Shown piece after piece: positions 7,360-15,300 of a stretch of 18,056 nt of DNA. A program made the translations under genes and the position numbers. This DNA comes from CAYVQF01 sp964454015 (GTDB taxonomy: Bacteria > Myxococcota_A > Bradymonadia > UBA4248). Each line of letters begins with the position of its first letter. The first letter of the stretch is position 1. The stretch spans positions 1 through 18,056 of the forward strand of contig CAYVQF010000082.1 in assembly GCA_964454015.1 (NCBI GenBank), in the 5' to 3' direction. The notes beneath the pieces were generated by a model. The model searched no databases, was not told the origin of the DNA, and was given only the letters and a program-made list of their open reading frames with translations.

Positions 7360-7809
7360 TCAGGCCTGGGTGCGGAGGTAGGACAGGACGGAGGGCCAGT
7401 CTGGGAAGGCCTCGGTGCCGAAGTGAATGAGCGTCCCCGGGAAGGCATGGGCGCCGTTTTTCGTGCGATCGTCGACGAGAAAGGCGCCAGCGTTGAGGTT
7501 TTTGTGGTGGGACAGGATCAGCCGCTTATAGGCTGGCGCGCCGAGGTGCGCTTTGACCCACTGGAGCTTGTCGCTCCAGGCCGAGGGGTTCTCCCAAGGC
7601 GCCGTCGACAGAATGTAGGTGTCAAAGAGCGTGGCCAACTCGGTGAAGGCCGCGGTGGCACCCGGCATGGGCGCCATCCGCGCAAAAATGCCCGGCACCT
7701 CATCGAGCCTGTCAGCGTAAGCTTCCTGCACCGCCGCATCGAGTTGGGCGATCCCCGAGGGAAAATCAACCAGGACATTGTCCATATCGATATATAAAAC
7801 TTTTTTCAT
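7360..7809 (-). CDS. 5'(3')-deoxyribonucleotidase, HAD superfamily
   Basis: This encodes a 149-aa protein of the 5'(3')-deoxyribonucleotidase (NT5C-type) family, which dephosphorylates deoxynucleoside monophosphates in the cytoplasm and tunes dNTP pools. The HAD motif I is YIDMDNVLVDF with Asp8 (nucleophile) and Asp10; the usual Gly after the second Asp is Asn here. Motif II is ILSTAPW, followed by the family's signature SDKLQWVKAHLG. The C-terminal motifs are the Lys in SHHKNLNAGAFLVDDRTKNGA and its acidic pair. The length is slightly short but complete. The ATG at 7809 has AAGGAG six bases upstream, a strong ribosome site. The gene stands alone, converging on the hydrolase gene and diverging from the rhodanese-like gene. 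Specificity for deoxy- versus ribonucleotides cannot be read from sequence. Confidence 0.86.
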   Translation of the reverse strand: MKKVLYIDMDNVLVDFPSGIAQLDAAVQEAYADRLDEVPGIFARMAPMPGATAAFTELATLFDTYILSTAPWENPSAWSDKLQWVKAHLGAPAYKRLILSHHKNLNAGAFLVDDRTKNGAHAFPGTLIHFGTEAFPDWPSVLSYLRTQA

Positions 7810-8218
7810 TTATGCTCCTTTTTGGGGGGATCGCCGTCGGGCGGCAGCGCCAGGGGAGGTCGTTGGAGCTGGCCAGGCGCGGGCGAATCGTGTAGCGAGA
7901 GGTGTCTCCAGGGGAAGGGACTCACGGTGGTGGGGCGGTGCCCAAAACCAGCATGACAGGGGCTCGGTGTCGAGTAAAGGCCTGCCGTGAAGGGCGCCCA
8001 AGTGGCCGACAAGGCGGAGAGGGCGGCCACCGTTCTTGCGGGTGCGGGGAGAGGGGCTGGGTGCGTAGGCTTCTCACGCCCTCGCGCTTGCCCTATCCTC
8101 GTTCTCACTGAGCAGCTCCGTCGTCGTGGCCACCGGTGGTGCGCGCAAGGCGGGTGTGCTGAGTCGCTCGAACCATCCCCGATGCGCGTAGCGTAGGCCT
8201 CACGCTTGGAAGCAGAAA
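7810..8218. other. Gene-free region of about 400 bases
   Basis: No convincing gene, RNA or repeat array is visible. An open minus-strand frame of 100 codons (7806-8108) is Pro/Arg-rich and overlaps the ribosome site of the nucleotidase, so I discount it. Short palindromes occur (for example CCACCGGTGG near 8128) but none is long enough to call. The region should hold the divergent promoters of the nucleotidase and rhodanese-like genes; I cannot locate them. Confidence 0.5.
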
Positions 8219-9214
8219 ATGAACGAATTCTATCTACTCATTATTGCCACTTTCATCTTCGCTGCCGCCAGTTGCGAGAGCGTCCCCCAAACCGAAGGCC
8301 CGGCCCGGGAATCGCAGAGGGCCGTCGACGAGCCAATCTGCGACTGTTTTCGCCAGCAGACGTGCGCCAAGGGGATCTGCCGCGGCATCGGCCTGCTGTC
8401 TGTGGCCGAGTTGGCAGGCGCCACAGGGCAAAAGGACTTCCTGTTGATTAAGCTAATCAGCGAGGACGCGCCCCTTGCCGGGATGATGCCAGGCACGGAC
8501 ACGGCCATCTCCGCTGGGCATGTGGGCCGATTGGCCGAGACCATTGGCGCGGACCCACGCCGCAAGGTGGTGCTCTACGGCCGCAACACGGCCCAGGCCC
8601 TTGGTGCTGCCCAAGCTCTCGCCGAGCACGGCTACGACAACGTCAGCATCCTGGATGGCGACTTTCTGGCGTGGCAGGCATCCGAAGCTGGGCCTCCTGA
8701 AGACGGGACGGGGCAAGGAAGGGTCCCCATGATCCACTATGAAGTGGAGGCGCTGCAGCTCGGGCTCGACCTCTTCGCCGATCTGTCAGCGTTGACCTTG
8801 CGCCAGGATGGGGCGCTCACCTACCTGGTGCAGGACTCTGGAGCGTTGCGGATCGTCTTATGGGCCGGGCCGGACCAAAACCTCGCCTCCTGGCGAGAGC
8901 GCCTCAATGTGCGCGGCGAGGCCACCTTCACTGCCGAAACGGACACCCAAGTCAGTGGCGTGCCAGGGCGCCAGCAAAGCGCGGCGGTGCGCCATGCTGA
9001 AACCAGGGGGGCCTTCCCGTCGCCCAACGGTAACATCAGCCACCTCACCACCGAGGCCTTCACCAGCCTCCACACCTGTGTCGCTTTCTCCCACGCAGAG
9101 CACAACGTTCTCACCTGCTGGATCGTTGATGAGGCAGCGCGGGCCCTTTACGCCGACGAGGCGTCTCGCTTTTTCGCGTCGATTTCGCTACATCCGTCTG
9201 CGCCCCTGGACTAA
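8219..9214 (+). CDS. Lipoprotein with rhodanese-like domain lacking the catalytic cysteine
   Basis: This 331-aa protein starts with a hydrophobic signal (residues 3-18) ending at AAASC, a loose lipobox with Cys19, so it is probably a periplasm- or outer-membrane-facing lipoprotein. A small Cys-rich segment follows: CDCFRQQTCAKGIC with Cys41, 43, 49 and 54. Residues about 58-155 look like a rhodanese domain: VVLYGRNTAQALGAAQALAEHGYDNVSILDGDFLAW matches the usual VVLYCRSG...A...L...G...V..L.GG...W pattern. The active-site cysteine is replaced by Gly121, so sulfurtransferase activity is unlikely and a binding role is more plausible. The C-terminal 170 residues are unfamiliar to me. The ATG at 8219 has GGAAG about 7 bases upstream. 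The PP2C-like gene begins 86 bases downstream on the same strand, and a shared transcript is possible. Confidence 0.72.
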   Translation: MNEFYLLIIATFIFAAASCESVPQTEGPARESQRAVDEPICDCFRQQTCAKGICRGIGLLSVAELAGATGQKDFLLIKLISEDAPLAGMMPGTDTAISAGHVGRLAETIGADPRRKVVLYGRNTAQALGAAQALAEHGYDNVSILDGDFLAWQASEAGPPEDGTGQGRVPMIHYEVEALQLGLDLFADLSALTLRQDGALTYLVQDSGALRIVLWAGPDQNLASWRERLNVRGEATFTAETDTQVSGVPGRQQSAAVRHAETRGAFPSPNGNISHLTTEAFTSLHTCVAFSHAEHNVLTCWIVDEAARALYADEASRFFASISLHPSAPLD

Positions 9215-9300
9215 GAAGCGTAGTGAAATCTTACGTTTTATGGCGCGCGCTGGCGTAATGGGGAGTGGCGCGCGTTCTGGTGCGTTTTCCTGGGACGACG

Positions 9301-10263
9301 ATGATGAGACAAGACGAAATGGGTTGCCGCCTTGGTATGAAAGGGCTGGGCGTGCGCTACCTTTGGCCGAGCGAAGCGGGACACTACTCCCAAGATGACT
9401 ATCTCGTGGATCCTGCCGAGGGGATTGCCATCTTTGCGGCTGGCAGCGGTGTTATGGGACAGGGGCGACCGGCCGCCAAAGTGGCCGCCTGGAGCTTGTG
9501 GAGTGAAGTGACGCGTCGCCGCCGCTCTGAAGGTCTCGAGGCGGCCGTCAACCAGGGGTTTCTTCGGGCCCACGCGGCGGTGGAGCGGCTCTCCTGGCGG
9601 TGGCCTCCGGGGCTGGTGCGGCCGAGCGCCAGCATGGTGGCTTTGTTCTTTGCGGGCGACGGGGCGCTCGTGGCCCATCTCGGCGAGTGCCGGGTCTCCC
9701 TGTTGGGGCAAAACGGTCTGGTGCCTCTGACCGTTGCGCACCGGGTCAAGGACTATCCAGCGGATATCCACCTGGATGCCACTGTGGTGCATCAACGACC
9801 GCTGGACCTTGCCCAGATCCCGACGCGGAGCCTTGGCCTGCCTCCACGCCACTCGCCGGAGCTCATCACCGTAGAGGTCCAGTGTGGTCACCGATTTCTT
9901 TTGGCCGGTCCTTCCCTCCCGGATGTCCTGACGAACGAACGTATCGCCGAGTGTCACGACAGAGATGATGATGGCGCGCCTGCGGCGCCTTGGACCTTCG
10001 CCCAGCGCCTCATCTCGTTGTCACATGGGGCTTCGCCTGAATTAGGGGCTGTCGCTTTCGTGGTGGTGGATGCCTTGGAAGCGGCGGCAGCCACTGTGCC
10101 TGAGCCCCGGATCTTCAGCTCTGACGAGCCTCCCCTGTCCTGGCTTTATCATCCGGGTGTGTCATTGCCCGATCCCCCAGACGGCTTGGGCAGCAAGGGC
10201 CCCGACGCGGCGTGGTACGAAACGGTGTTTCGGGCGCTGCGCCTGGATGACGAGGGTCCGTAG
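9301..10263 (+). CDS. PP2C-like phosphatase-fold protein, probably inactive
   Basis: The protein (320 aa from this start) resembles bacterial PP2C/Stp-type Ser/Thr phosphatases. YSQDDYLVDPAEGIAIFAAGSG (residues 29-50) aligns with the usual NEDA.L......G...VADGMGG, SASMVALFFAGDGALVAHLGECR ends at Arg131 in place of VGDSR, and LTVAHRV matches LT.DHS. Key acids are missing: the Asp of the DGMGG metal motif is Gly48, the Asp of VGDSR is Glu129, and the terminal DN motif reads EL. It therefore looks catalytically dead or highly divergent. The last 60 residues are a Pro/Ser-rich tail. The start is uncertain: ATG 9301 (or 9304) has a weak GGGAC upstream, while GTG 9265 in the same frame would add 12 residues. 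It sits between the rhodanese-like gene and pdxA on the same strand. Confidence 0.62.
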   Translation: MMRQDEMGCRLGMKGLGVRYLWPSEAGHYSQDDYLVDPAEGIAIFAAGSGVMGQGRPAAKVAAWSLWSEVTRRRRSEGLEAAVNQGFLRAHAAVERLSWRWPPGLVRPSASMVALFFAGDGALVAHLGECRVSLLGQNGLVPLTVAHRVKDYPADIHLDATVVHQRPLDLAQIPTRSLGLPPRHSPELITVEVQCGHRFLLAGPSLPDVLTNERIAECHDRDDDGAPAAPWTFAQRLISLSHGASPELGAVAFVVVDALEAAAATVPEPRIFSSDEPPLSWLYHPGVSLPDPPDGLGSKGPDAAWYETVFRALRLDDEGP

Positions 10264-10354
10264 CGAAAACGACGCACGTGGTGCGCCTCCCCACCGCTGC
10301 CCGGCGCCGGTGTCAGGACCTCAACAAAGGTGCTTCTCCCGACGGGCTAGAGTA

Positions 10355-10372
10355 AACGCGTGTGAACGCGTT
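10355..10372. repeat. Perfect 7-bp inverted repeat upstream of pdxA
   Basis: AACGCGT (10355-10361) and ACGCGTT (10366-10372) flank the four-base spacer GTGA. The repeat lies in the 171-base gap between the PP2C-like gene and pdxA, 62 bases ahead of the pdxA ATG. It could be an operator or a short hairpin; no T-tract follows, so a terminator is less likely. Confidence 0.35.
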
Positions 10373-10434
10373 AGATTGCCTGGGTCAGCGCTGGCTGGCG
10401 GCGAATGGCTTTGGATGCGAGGAGGCGCTTTTTG

Positions 10435-11439
10435 ATGCGAGTGGCCATCACCACGGGCGATCCGGCAGGGATCGGTCCCGAGATTTCTTTGCGGGCGCTG
10501 TTGCAGCCCTCATCGGTTGCTGCGAAAGGGGCGACGGTCGCCTTGATCGGACACCTACCAACCTTGGAGCGCTGCGCGCGCCAGCTTGGTCTGGAGGTCT
10601 TTTTCGAGGCCGTGGACGGCGAGAGCTGGTCCGGGGCCACCCTCGCCGCGGGTGCGGCGGGCCGCATCAGCGTGGTCGACACCCCGACGCCCGGCATCGA
10701 TACGGTGCGGCCGGGGGAAGTGAGCGCCGCTGGCGGCCGCGGGGCGCACGCCTACGTCATGCGGGCTTGCGCCATGGCCGAGGCGGGTCTCATCGATGCC
10801 ATCGTCACGGCGCCCATCCACAAGGAAGCTCTGCGGGCGGCTGGGGTGTCGCAGGTGGGGCACACGGAGATCTTGGCCGAGGCCTTTGGCGCGCCGGCCC
10901 CGTTGACGCTCTTCGTGACGGGGCGCCTGCGGATATTCTTCTATACCCGGCACCTCTCCCTGCGGCAGGCGGTGGACGCGGTGCAAGTCGCGCCCCTGCT
11001 GCGCTTCATCCACGCCGTGGATCAGGCGCTGCGCCAGCGCGGTTTGGCCGCACCGCGTTTGGGCATGGCCGCCCTCAACCCCCACGCCAGTGACGGCGGT
11101 CTCTTTGGCAGGGAAGAGGGCGAGGTCATCATCCCAGCGGTCCAGGCGGCGCAAGCGGCCGGGGTGGATGTGAGTGAGCCCATCGGCGCCGATTCGGTCT
11201 TCCATATGGCCAAAGAGGGGCGCTTCGATGCCGTCCTCTCCCTCTATCACGATCAAGGGCACATCGCCGCCAAGACCTTGGACTTCCACGGCACCATCAC
11301 GGCGACCCTCGGGCTGCCCGTGCTGCGCACCTCAGTCGATCATGGGACGGCCATGGACATTGCGTGGCGAGGCGTGGCCAACGCCCAGGGCATGCGGGCC
11401 GCCATCGATGCGGCGGTGAATGGCTTGCTGTTAGGCTGA
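10435..11439 (+). CDS. pdxA: 4-hydroxythreonine-4-phosphate dehydrogenase PdxA (vitamin B6 synthesis)
   Basis: PdxA oxidises 4-phosphohydroxy-L-threonine with NAD(P) in the DXP-dependent pathway to pyridoxal phosphate; the product decarboxylates and is joined to deoxyxylulose phosphate by PdxJ. The 334-aa protein has the normal length and motifs: ITTGDPAGIGPEI (5-17), TAPIHKEAL (125-133), GHTEILAEAF, ALNPHASDGG, and YHDQGH through GLPVLRTSVDHGTAMDIA. The three metal-binding histidines correspond to His143, His217 and His272. I chose ATG 10435 rather than the in-frame ATG 10405 because GGAGG lies 9 bases upstream and the protein then begins MRVAITTGDPAG, as relatives do. No other pyridoxine gene is in the window. 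The gene may be cotranscribed with the two plus-strand genes before it, but the 171-base gap leaves that open. Confidence 0.95.
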   Translation: MRVAITTGDPAGIGPEISLRALLQPSSVAAKGATVALIGHLPTLERCARQLGLEVFFEAVDGESWSGATLAAGAAGRISVVDTPTPGIDTVRPGEVSAAGGRGAHAYVMRACAMAEAGLIDAIVTAPIHKEALRAAGVSQVGHTEILAEAFGAPAPLTLFVTGRLRIFFYTRHLSLRQAVDAVQVAPLLRFIHAVDQALRQRGLAAPRLGMAALNPHASDGGLFGREEGEVIIPAVQAAQAAGVDVSEPIGADSVFHMAKEGRFDAVLSLYHDQGHIAAKTLDFHGTITATLGLPVLRTSVDHGTAMDIAWRGVANAQGMRAAIDAAVNGLLLG

Positions 11440-11448
11440 GCTGGGCGT

Positions 11449-11473
11449 CTCTGCTCTGCTCTGCTCTGCTCTG
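11449..11473. repeat. Pentanucleotide tandem repeat (CTCTG)x5
   Basis: Five perfect head-to-tail copies of CTCTG occupy the space between the pdxA stop and the convergent kinase stop. It is a simple sequence repeat outside any coding region I support. Such tracts can vary in copy number by slippage; here no gene would be put out of frame. Confidence 0.85.
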
Positions 11474-11587
11474 GGCTGAGCCGGATCTCTCTGATGCCGA
11501 AGCGTGGCCGGCTGCTCGACCGGCCTTGTTGCGGCGGCGGCGTTTTGACACTCCCACGCAGCCTCTGGGCTCATCAGCCACTTGGCT

Positions 11588-12361
11588 TCAGCCTTCGTCA
11601 AGTAGCTCCCGGACCTTGCGAGTCAGCTCGGTCGCGGCGAAGGGCTTGGACAGGAGCTGGGTCCCGGCGTCCAGGACGCCGTGGTGGACGATGGCGTTGT
11701 CGGTGTAGCCCGACATGTACAAGACCTTGATGTCTGGCCGCATCTGGGTGAGTTGTTGGGCGAGCACTCGGCCGCTCATCCCCGGCATGACCACATCGGT
11801 GAGGAGGAGATGGATGACGCCGGGGTGCTGAGCGCTGACCTGGAGCGCTTCGTCGCCATTGGCTGCGGCTAGCACCCGGTAGCCCGAGGCCGAGAGAATT
11901 CTCACGGCGACCCGACGCAGGGCCTCTTCGTCTTCGACGACGAGAAGGGTCTCGTCTCCGTCGGCGTGATGGGGCGAAGGCACGGCGTTAGTGGTCTGCG
12001 GTGCCGACGTCGAGACGTCTCGGGGTAGATAGATTTTGAACGTGGTCCCCTGGCCGAGCTCACTGTAGACCCAGATATGGCCGCCGCTCTGATTGACGAT
12101 CCCGTAGACCGTGGCCAGCCCGAAGCCTGTCCCCTTGCCCTTCTCCTTGGTAGTAAAGAAGGGCTCAAAGATCCTGGCGATGGTCTGCGCGTCCATACCG
12201 CAGCCCGTGTCCGAGAACGCGAGGCGAACGAAGGAACCTGGCCTGCTATCAAGGTGCTGCGCCGCGTGTTCCGCGTCGAGCTCGACATTGGCGGTCTCGA
12301 TGGTGAGCCTGCCGCCCATGGGCATGGCGTCGCGGGCGTTGACGGCGAGGTTCATCAGCAC
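11588..12361 (-). CDS. Hybrid histidine kinase C-terminal part: HATPase plus receiver domain (separated by in-frame stop)
   Basis: This 257-aa frame is the natural C-terminal continuation of the sensor kinase encoded just upstream on the same strand and in the same frame. Residues 1-114 form the ATP-binding domain: N-box LMNLAVNARDAM, G1 DTGCGM (51-56), FEPFFTTK (65-72) and GKGTGFGLA (75-83). Residues 137-257 are an intact receiver, with the acidic pocket VVEDEE, phospho-acceptor Asp189 in LLTDVVMPGMSG, and Lys239 in SKPF. It is preceded immediately by TAA at 12367-12365. Possible restart codons are GTG 12361 and ATG 12355, with a weak AGGTG just before the latter, so reinitiation is possible but not strongly supported. 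Without it, this is the untranslated remnant of a broken gene. Confidence 0.8.
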   Translation of the reverse strand: MLMNLAVNARDAMPMGGRLTIETANVELDAEHAAQHLDSRPGSFVRLAFSDTGCGMDAQTIARIFEPFFTTKEKGKGTGFGLATVYGIVNQSGGHIWVYSELGQGTTFKIYLPRDVSTSAPQTTNAVPSPHHADGDETLLVVEDEEALRRVAVRILSASGYRVLAAANGDEALQVSAQHPGVIHLLLTDVVMPGMSGRVLAQQLTQMRPDIKVLYMSGYTDNAIVHHGVLDAGTQLLSKPFAATELTRKVRELLDEG

Positions 12362-12364
12362 CTG

Positions 12365-12367
12365 TTA
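12365..12367 (-). other. In-frame TAA stop splitting the hybrid kinase
   Basis: Read on the minus strand, the codons run A-D-A-G-Q-I-stop-Q-V-L-M-N-L-A-V-N-A-R. Related kinases read AGQIEQVLMNLAVNARDAMP, so the stop stands where Glu (GAA) is expected and is explained by one G-to-T change. Both sides are in the same frame, ruling out a frameshift at this point. Confidence 0.85.
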
Positions 12368-15300
12368 AATCTGTCCCGCGTCGGCGTGGACCGTGCCGAG
12401 ATCGGGGGCGAGCACCTGTACGATTTCGATGTCCTCGCCGATGAGACGCCGGAGCATTTTCTCGATGCCCGCGATGACCTGGTTCAAATTGAGGATCTTG
12501 GGTTGCAAGATCTGTTTGCGGCTGAAGGCCAGGAGTTGCCGGGTGAGGGTGGCGGCCCGTTCTCCTGCTTCTTTGACTTCCTGAAGGTCGTCCTTGATGG
12601 GGTCGCCATCGCTGAGCCCCTCCATGGCAAAGCGGGTGTAGCTCAGAATGACCGAGAGCAGGTTGTTGAAGTCATGGGCGACACCGCCGGCGAGGCTGCC
12701 GACGGCTTCCATCTTCTGGGAGATGCGGAGGCGCTCTTCGAGCTTGGCGCGTTGCGCTTCGGCCTCTTTGCGCTCGGTGATGTCCACGCCGTACTTCAGG
12801 ACGAGCAGCGTGTCGTCAGTGTCGACGAAGGGAAACTTGTGAATGAGATAAGTCCTTCCAGTCAGGGCATGGGACCATTCCCGCGTTTGTGGCTGTTTGC
12901 TTTGAAAGACCTCGAAAGCAGGACAAGGCGTGCATGCTTGGTCACGGCCCAGCATGAACTGGTAACAGGGTCTACCTCGATGGTCGCCAAAAATTTCGAT
13001 GAAATGTTGGTTTGCGTAGCGCACGGAATAGTCGGGCGCTTGGAGGCAAATGAAGCCCGGGAGGGATTCGAGCAGCTTGAAGAATTGGGTGCGCTCGCGC
13101 TCGAGCGCCTGGGTGGCACGGAACTGATCGGTGATATCCTGGTTGACGACGATGGCGGCAAAGATCTGCCCCTGATCGTCCAGCACCGGCGCCGTATGGT
13201 TGAGGATGATCCTTTTTTGGCCATCAAAGGCATCGATCTCCAGCAACTCATCGACGATGGTGACGCCGCGGTTGACCGTGTGAGCCAGGGCCCAGTCATG
13301 GGGCGCGATGGCTTCGCCCGAGGGCAGGCGTCTGGCGGTGAAGACCCCATATTGTTCTTGAGCAACATTGGGCTCTGCGCCCCAGATCGCGATGCCGGCG
13401 GGGTTACCCCGCTTGAGCTTGCCATGTTGGTCCGCGATCCACAGGCCAACGGGAAGTGTTTCAAAGACCTTTCGGAATAGGGTTTCACTTTTGCGCAGCG
13501 CTTCTTCTGCCTGTCGATGTTGCGCGAGCATCCTGGCTTGGGTGAGGGCATTGTAGCTGAGAGTGGCGACGACCTTGGCCAGCTTGGCGTAGAAGCTGAT
13601 GCCTGCCTCTACCGCTTCCCGAGAGAAACGCGGCACCCGGTCCAGTGCCGCGAGGTAGGCTTCCTCATCGAAGCCATGGCGTTGGGCTTGGGCGCGAAAA
13701 CGCTCTCGGTCGGGTACCTCGTCATCATAGAAGAACTGGCCGAGAAAGACGTTGCCCACATGACGCTCTCCCAACATGAGGGGGGTCACCACATCCCACA
13801 TGAGGTTCTTGCAGCGGTAGGCCTTGAAGGTTCCCGGCGCCACCCCCTGGGTGAGGAGGGTGTCGCTCTCCAGGCAATTGCTGAGCGTGTCGGGATGACA
13901 GCGGTGGAACTTCGTGCAGATATCTTGCCAGCCGCAAGCCACCAGCACTTTTCCCGAGAGGTCGAGTACGGCTCCCAGCATGCCCGTGGCTTGATAGTGA
14001 GCCTCCATCATGGACTGCATGATGTGGGTATCGATGATGTCCGAGAGCGCGAGGGCGCCGATATCGCCTTCGGGATCGACGATGGACTGGAGCTTCTTGC
14101 GGACTGCGGCTTCGCTTGTGCGCAAGGCCTCTTCGGCGCGCTTGCGCTCGGTGATGTCCTGGAAGAAACCATAGATCCTGCGCTTCTGCAAATCCGCTCT
14201 GCCGATGGTTTTGACGGCGCGCCTGTTGCCTTTTGCCGTGATGATTTCCAACTCCAGGTCAAAGTCGTCGCCACAAACCATGGCGCGATGCACGGCTTCC
14301 TCGATGAGCGGCCGGGACGCCTCGGTGTAATACTCGAGGCCCCGCTTGACGCTTGGATTGGGCGATATCTCGAGTTCGTGGATGCGATAGACCTCGTCGG
14401 TCCATGTTTGGGCCAGGGTGTCGATGTTGAAGGACCAGCCCCCTACTTTGCCGACGCGTTCCGTCTCGGCGAGCAATTCTTGGCTCGCTTTCAAGGTTTC
14501 CTCTGCCTGCTTACGCAGCAAAGCTTCGCCGATACGCTCCCCAAGCTGTTCCAGCATTTCGACCATGGCGAGGGACAAACGGCCTGGCTGGCGGTCATTG
14601 ATCTGGATCAGGCCGATAGCGACCCCTTTGGCTCGAATGGGAGCCAAGGCAATGGATGCGTAGCCTTGATGGATGCACGTATTGCGGGGATGCGCCCTGG
14701 GGTCGAGATCAGGCGGGAGGTTCAGCAATGGGAAGGCATCATTGGTCCAGGCGCTGCCGCCTGGTGTGAAGATGGGGTTGGAGGGGTCAGTTTCGCCGGA
14801 GATGATCAGTCCGCAGGTGCACTCCAGGAGGACCTTGCCGTTGTCATCCCGACACAATCCCCCGTCCATCCTTCGCTGTACCAGCGAATTCTCCTGTTCC
14901 AGGAAGGCGTCTGAGAAACCTTCCTGGGCGACATAGGGATAGTCATCGCCTTGTTGCAGGCGGATGCCCACGGCATCAAAAGCGATGGCGTCTTTTATGG
15001 CGATGACGATTTCGCTGAGGAGAGCCTCGAGCTCTGCGGGCTGGCTGAGAATCTCCAGGATCTCCCGCCCCAGCTTGGCATAGACTTCCGCCTGTTTGCG
15101 CTCAGTAATGTCACGGGAGACGCCGAGCAACCCGATGATCTCGCCGCTAGGGGTCACAAGCGGTGCTTTCAGCGTGTCGAGCAAGATCCTGCGGCCGTCG
15201 TGATAATCGACCCACTCTTCATTGCGTCGCGGCGATTCTTGGTCCAGCATCAGGCGGTCGTTGGTGCTGAAGGCGCTGGCGCTGGCCTCGTCGTACAAAT

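Noticed and set aside
7360..7809. Deoxyribonucleotidase as a phage-defence nucleotide-depletion gene linked to Cmr
   Set aside because: It is a housekeeping-type NT5C-like protein, over 2 kb from the cmr operon with an unrelated hydrolase gene between; no shared transcript.
7806..8108. Minus-strand gene of 100 codons upstream of the nucleotidase
   Set aside because: Pro-rich composition, covers the ribosome site and start of the nucleotidase, no motif.
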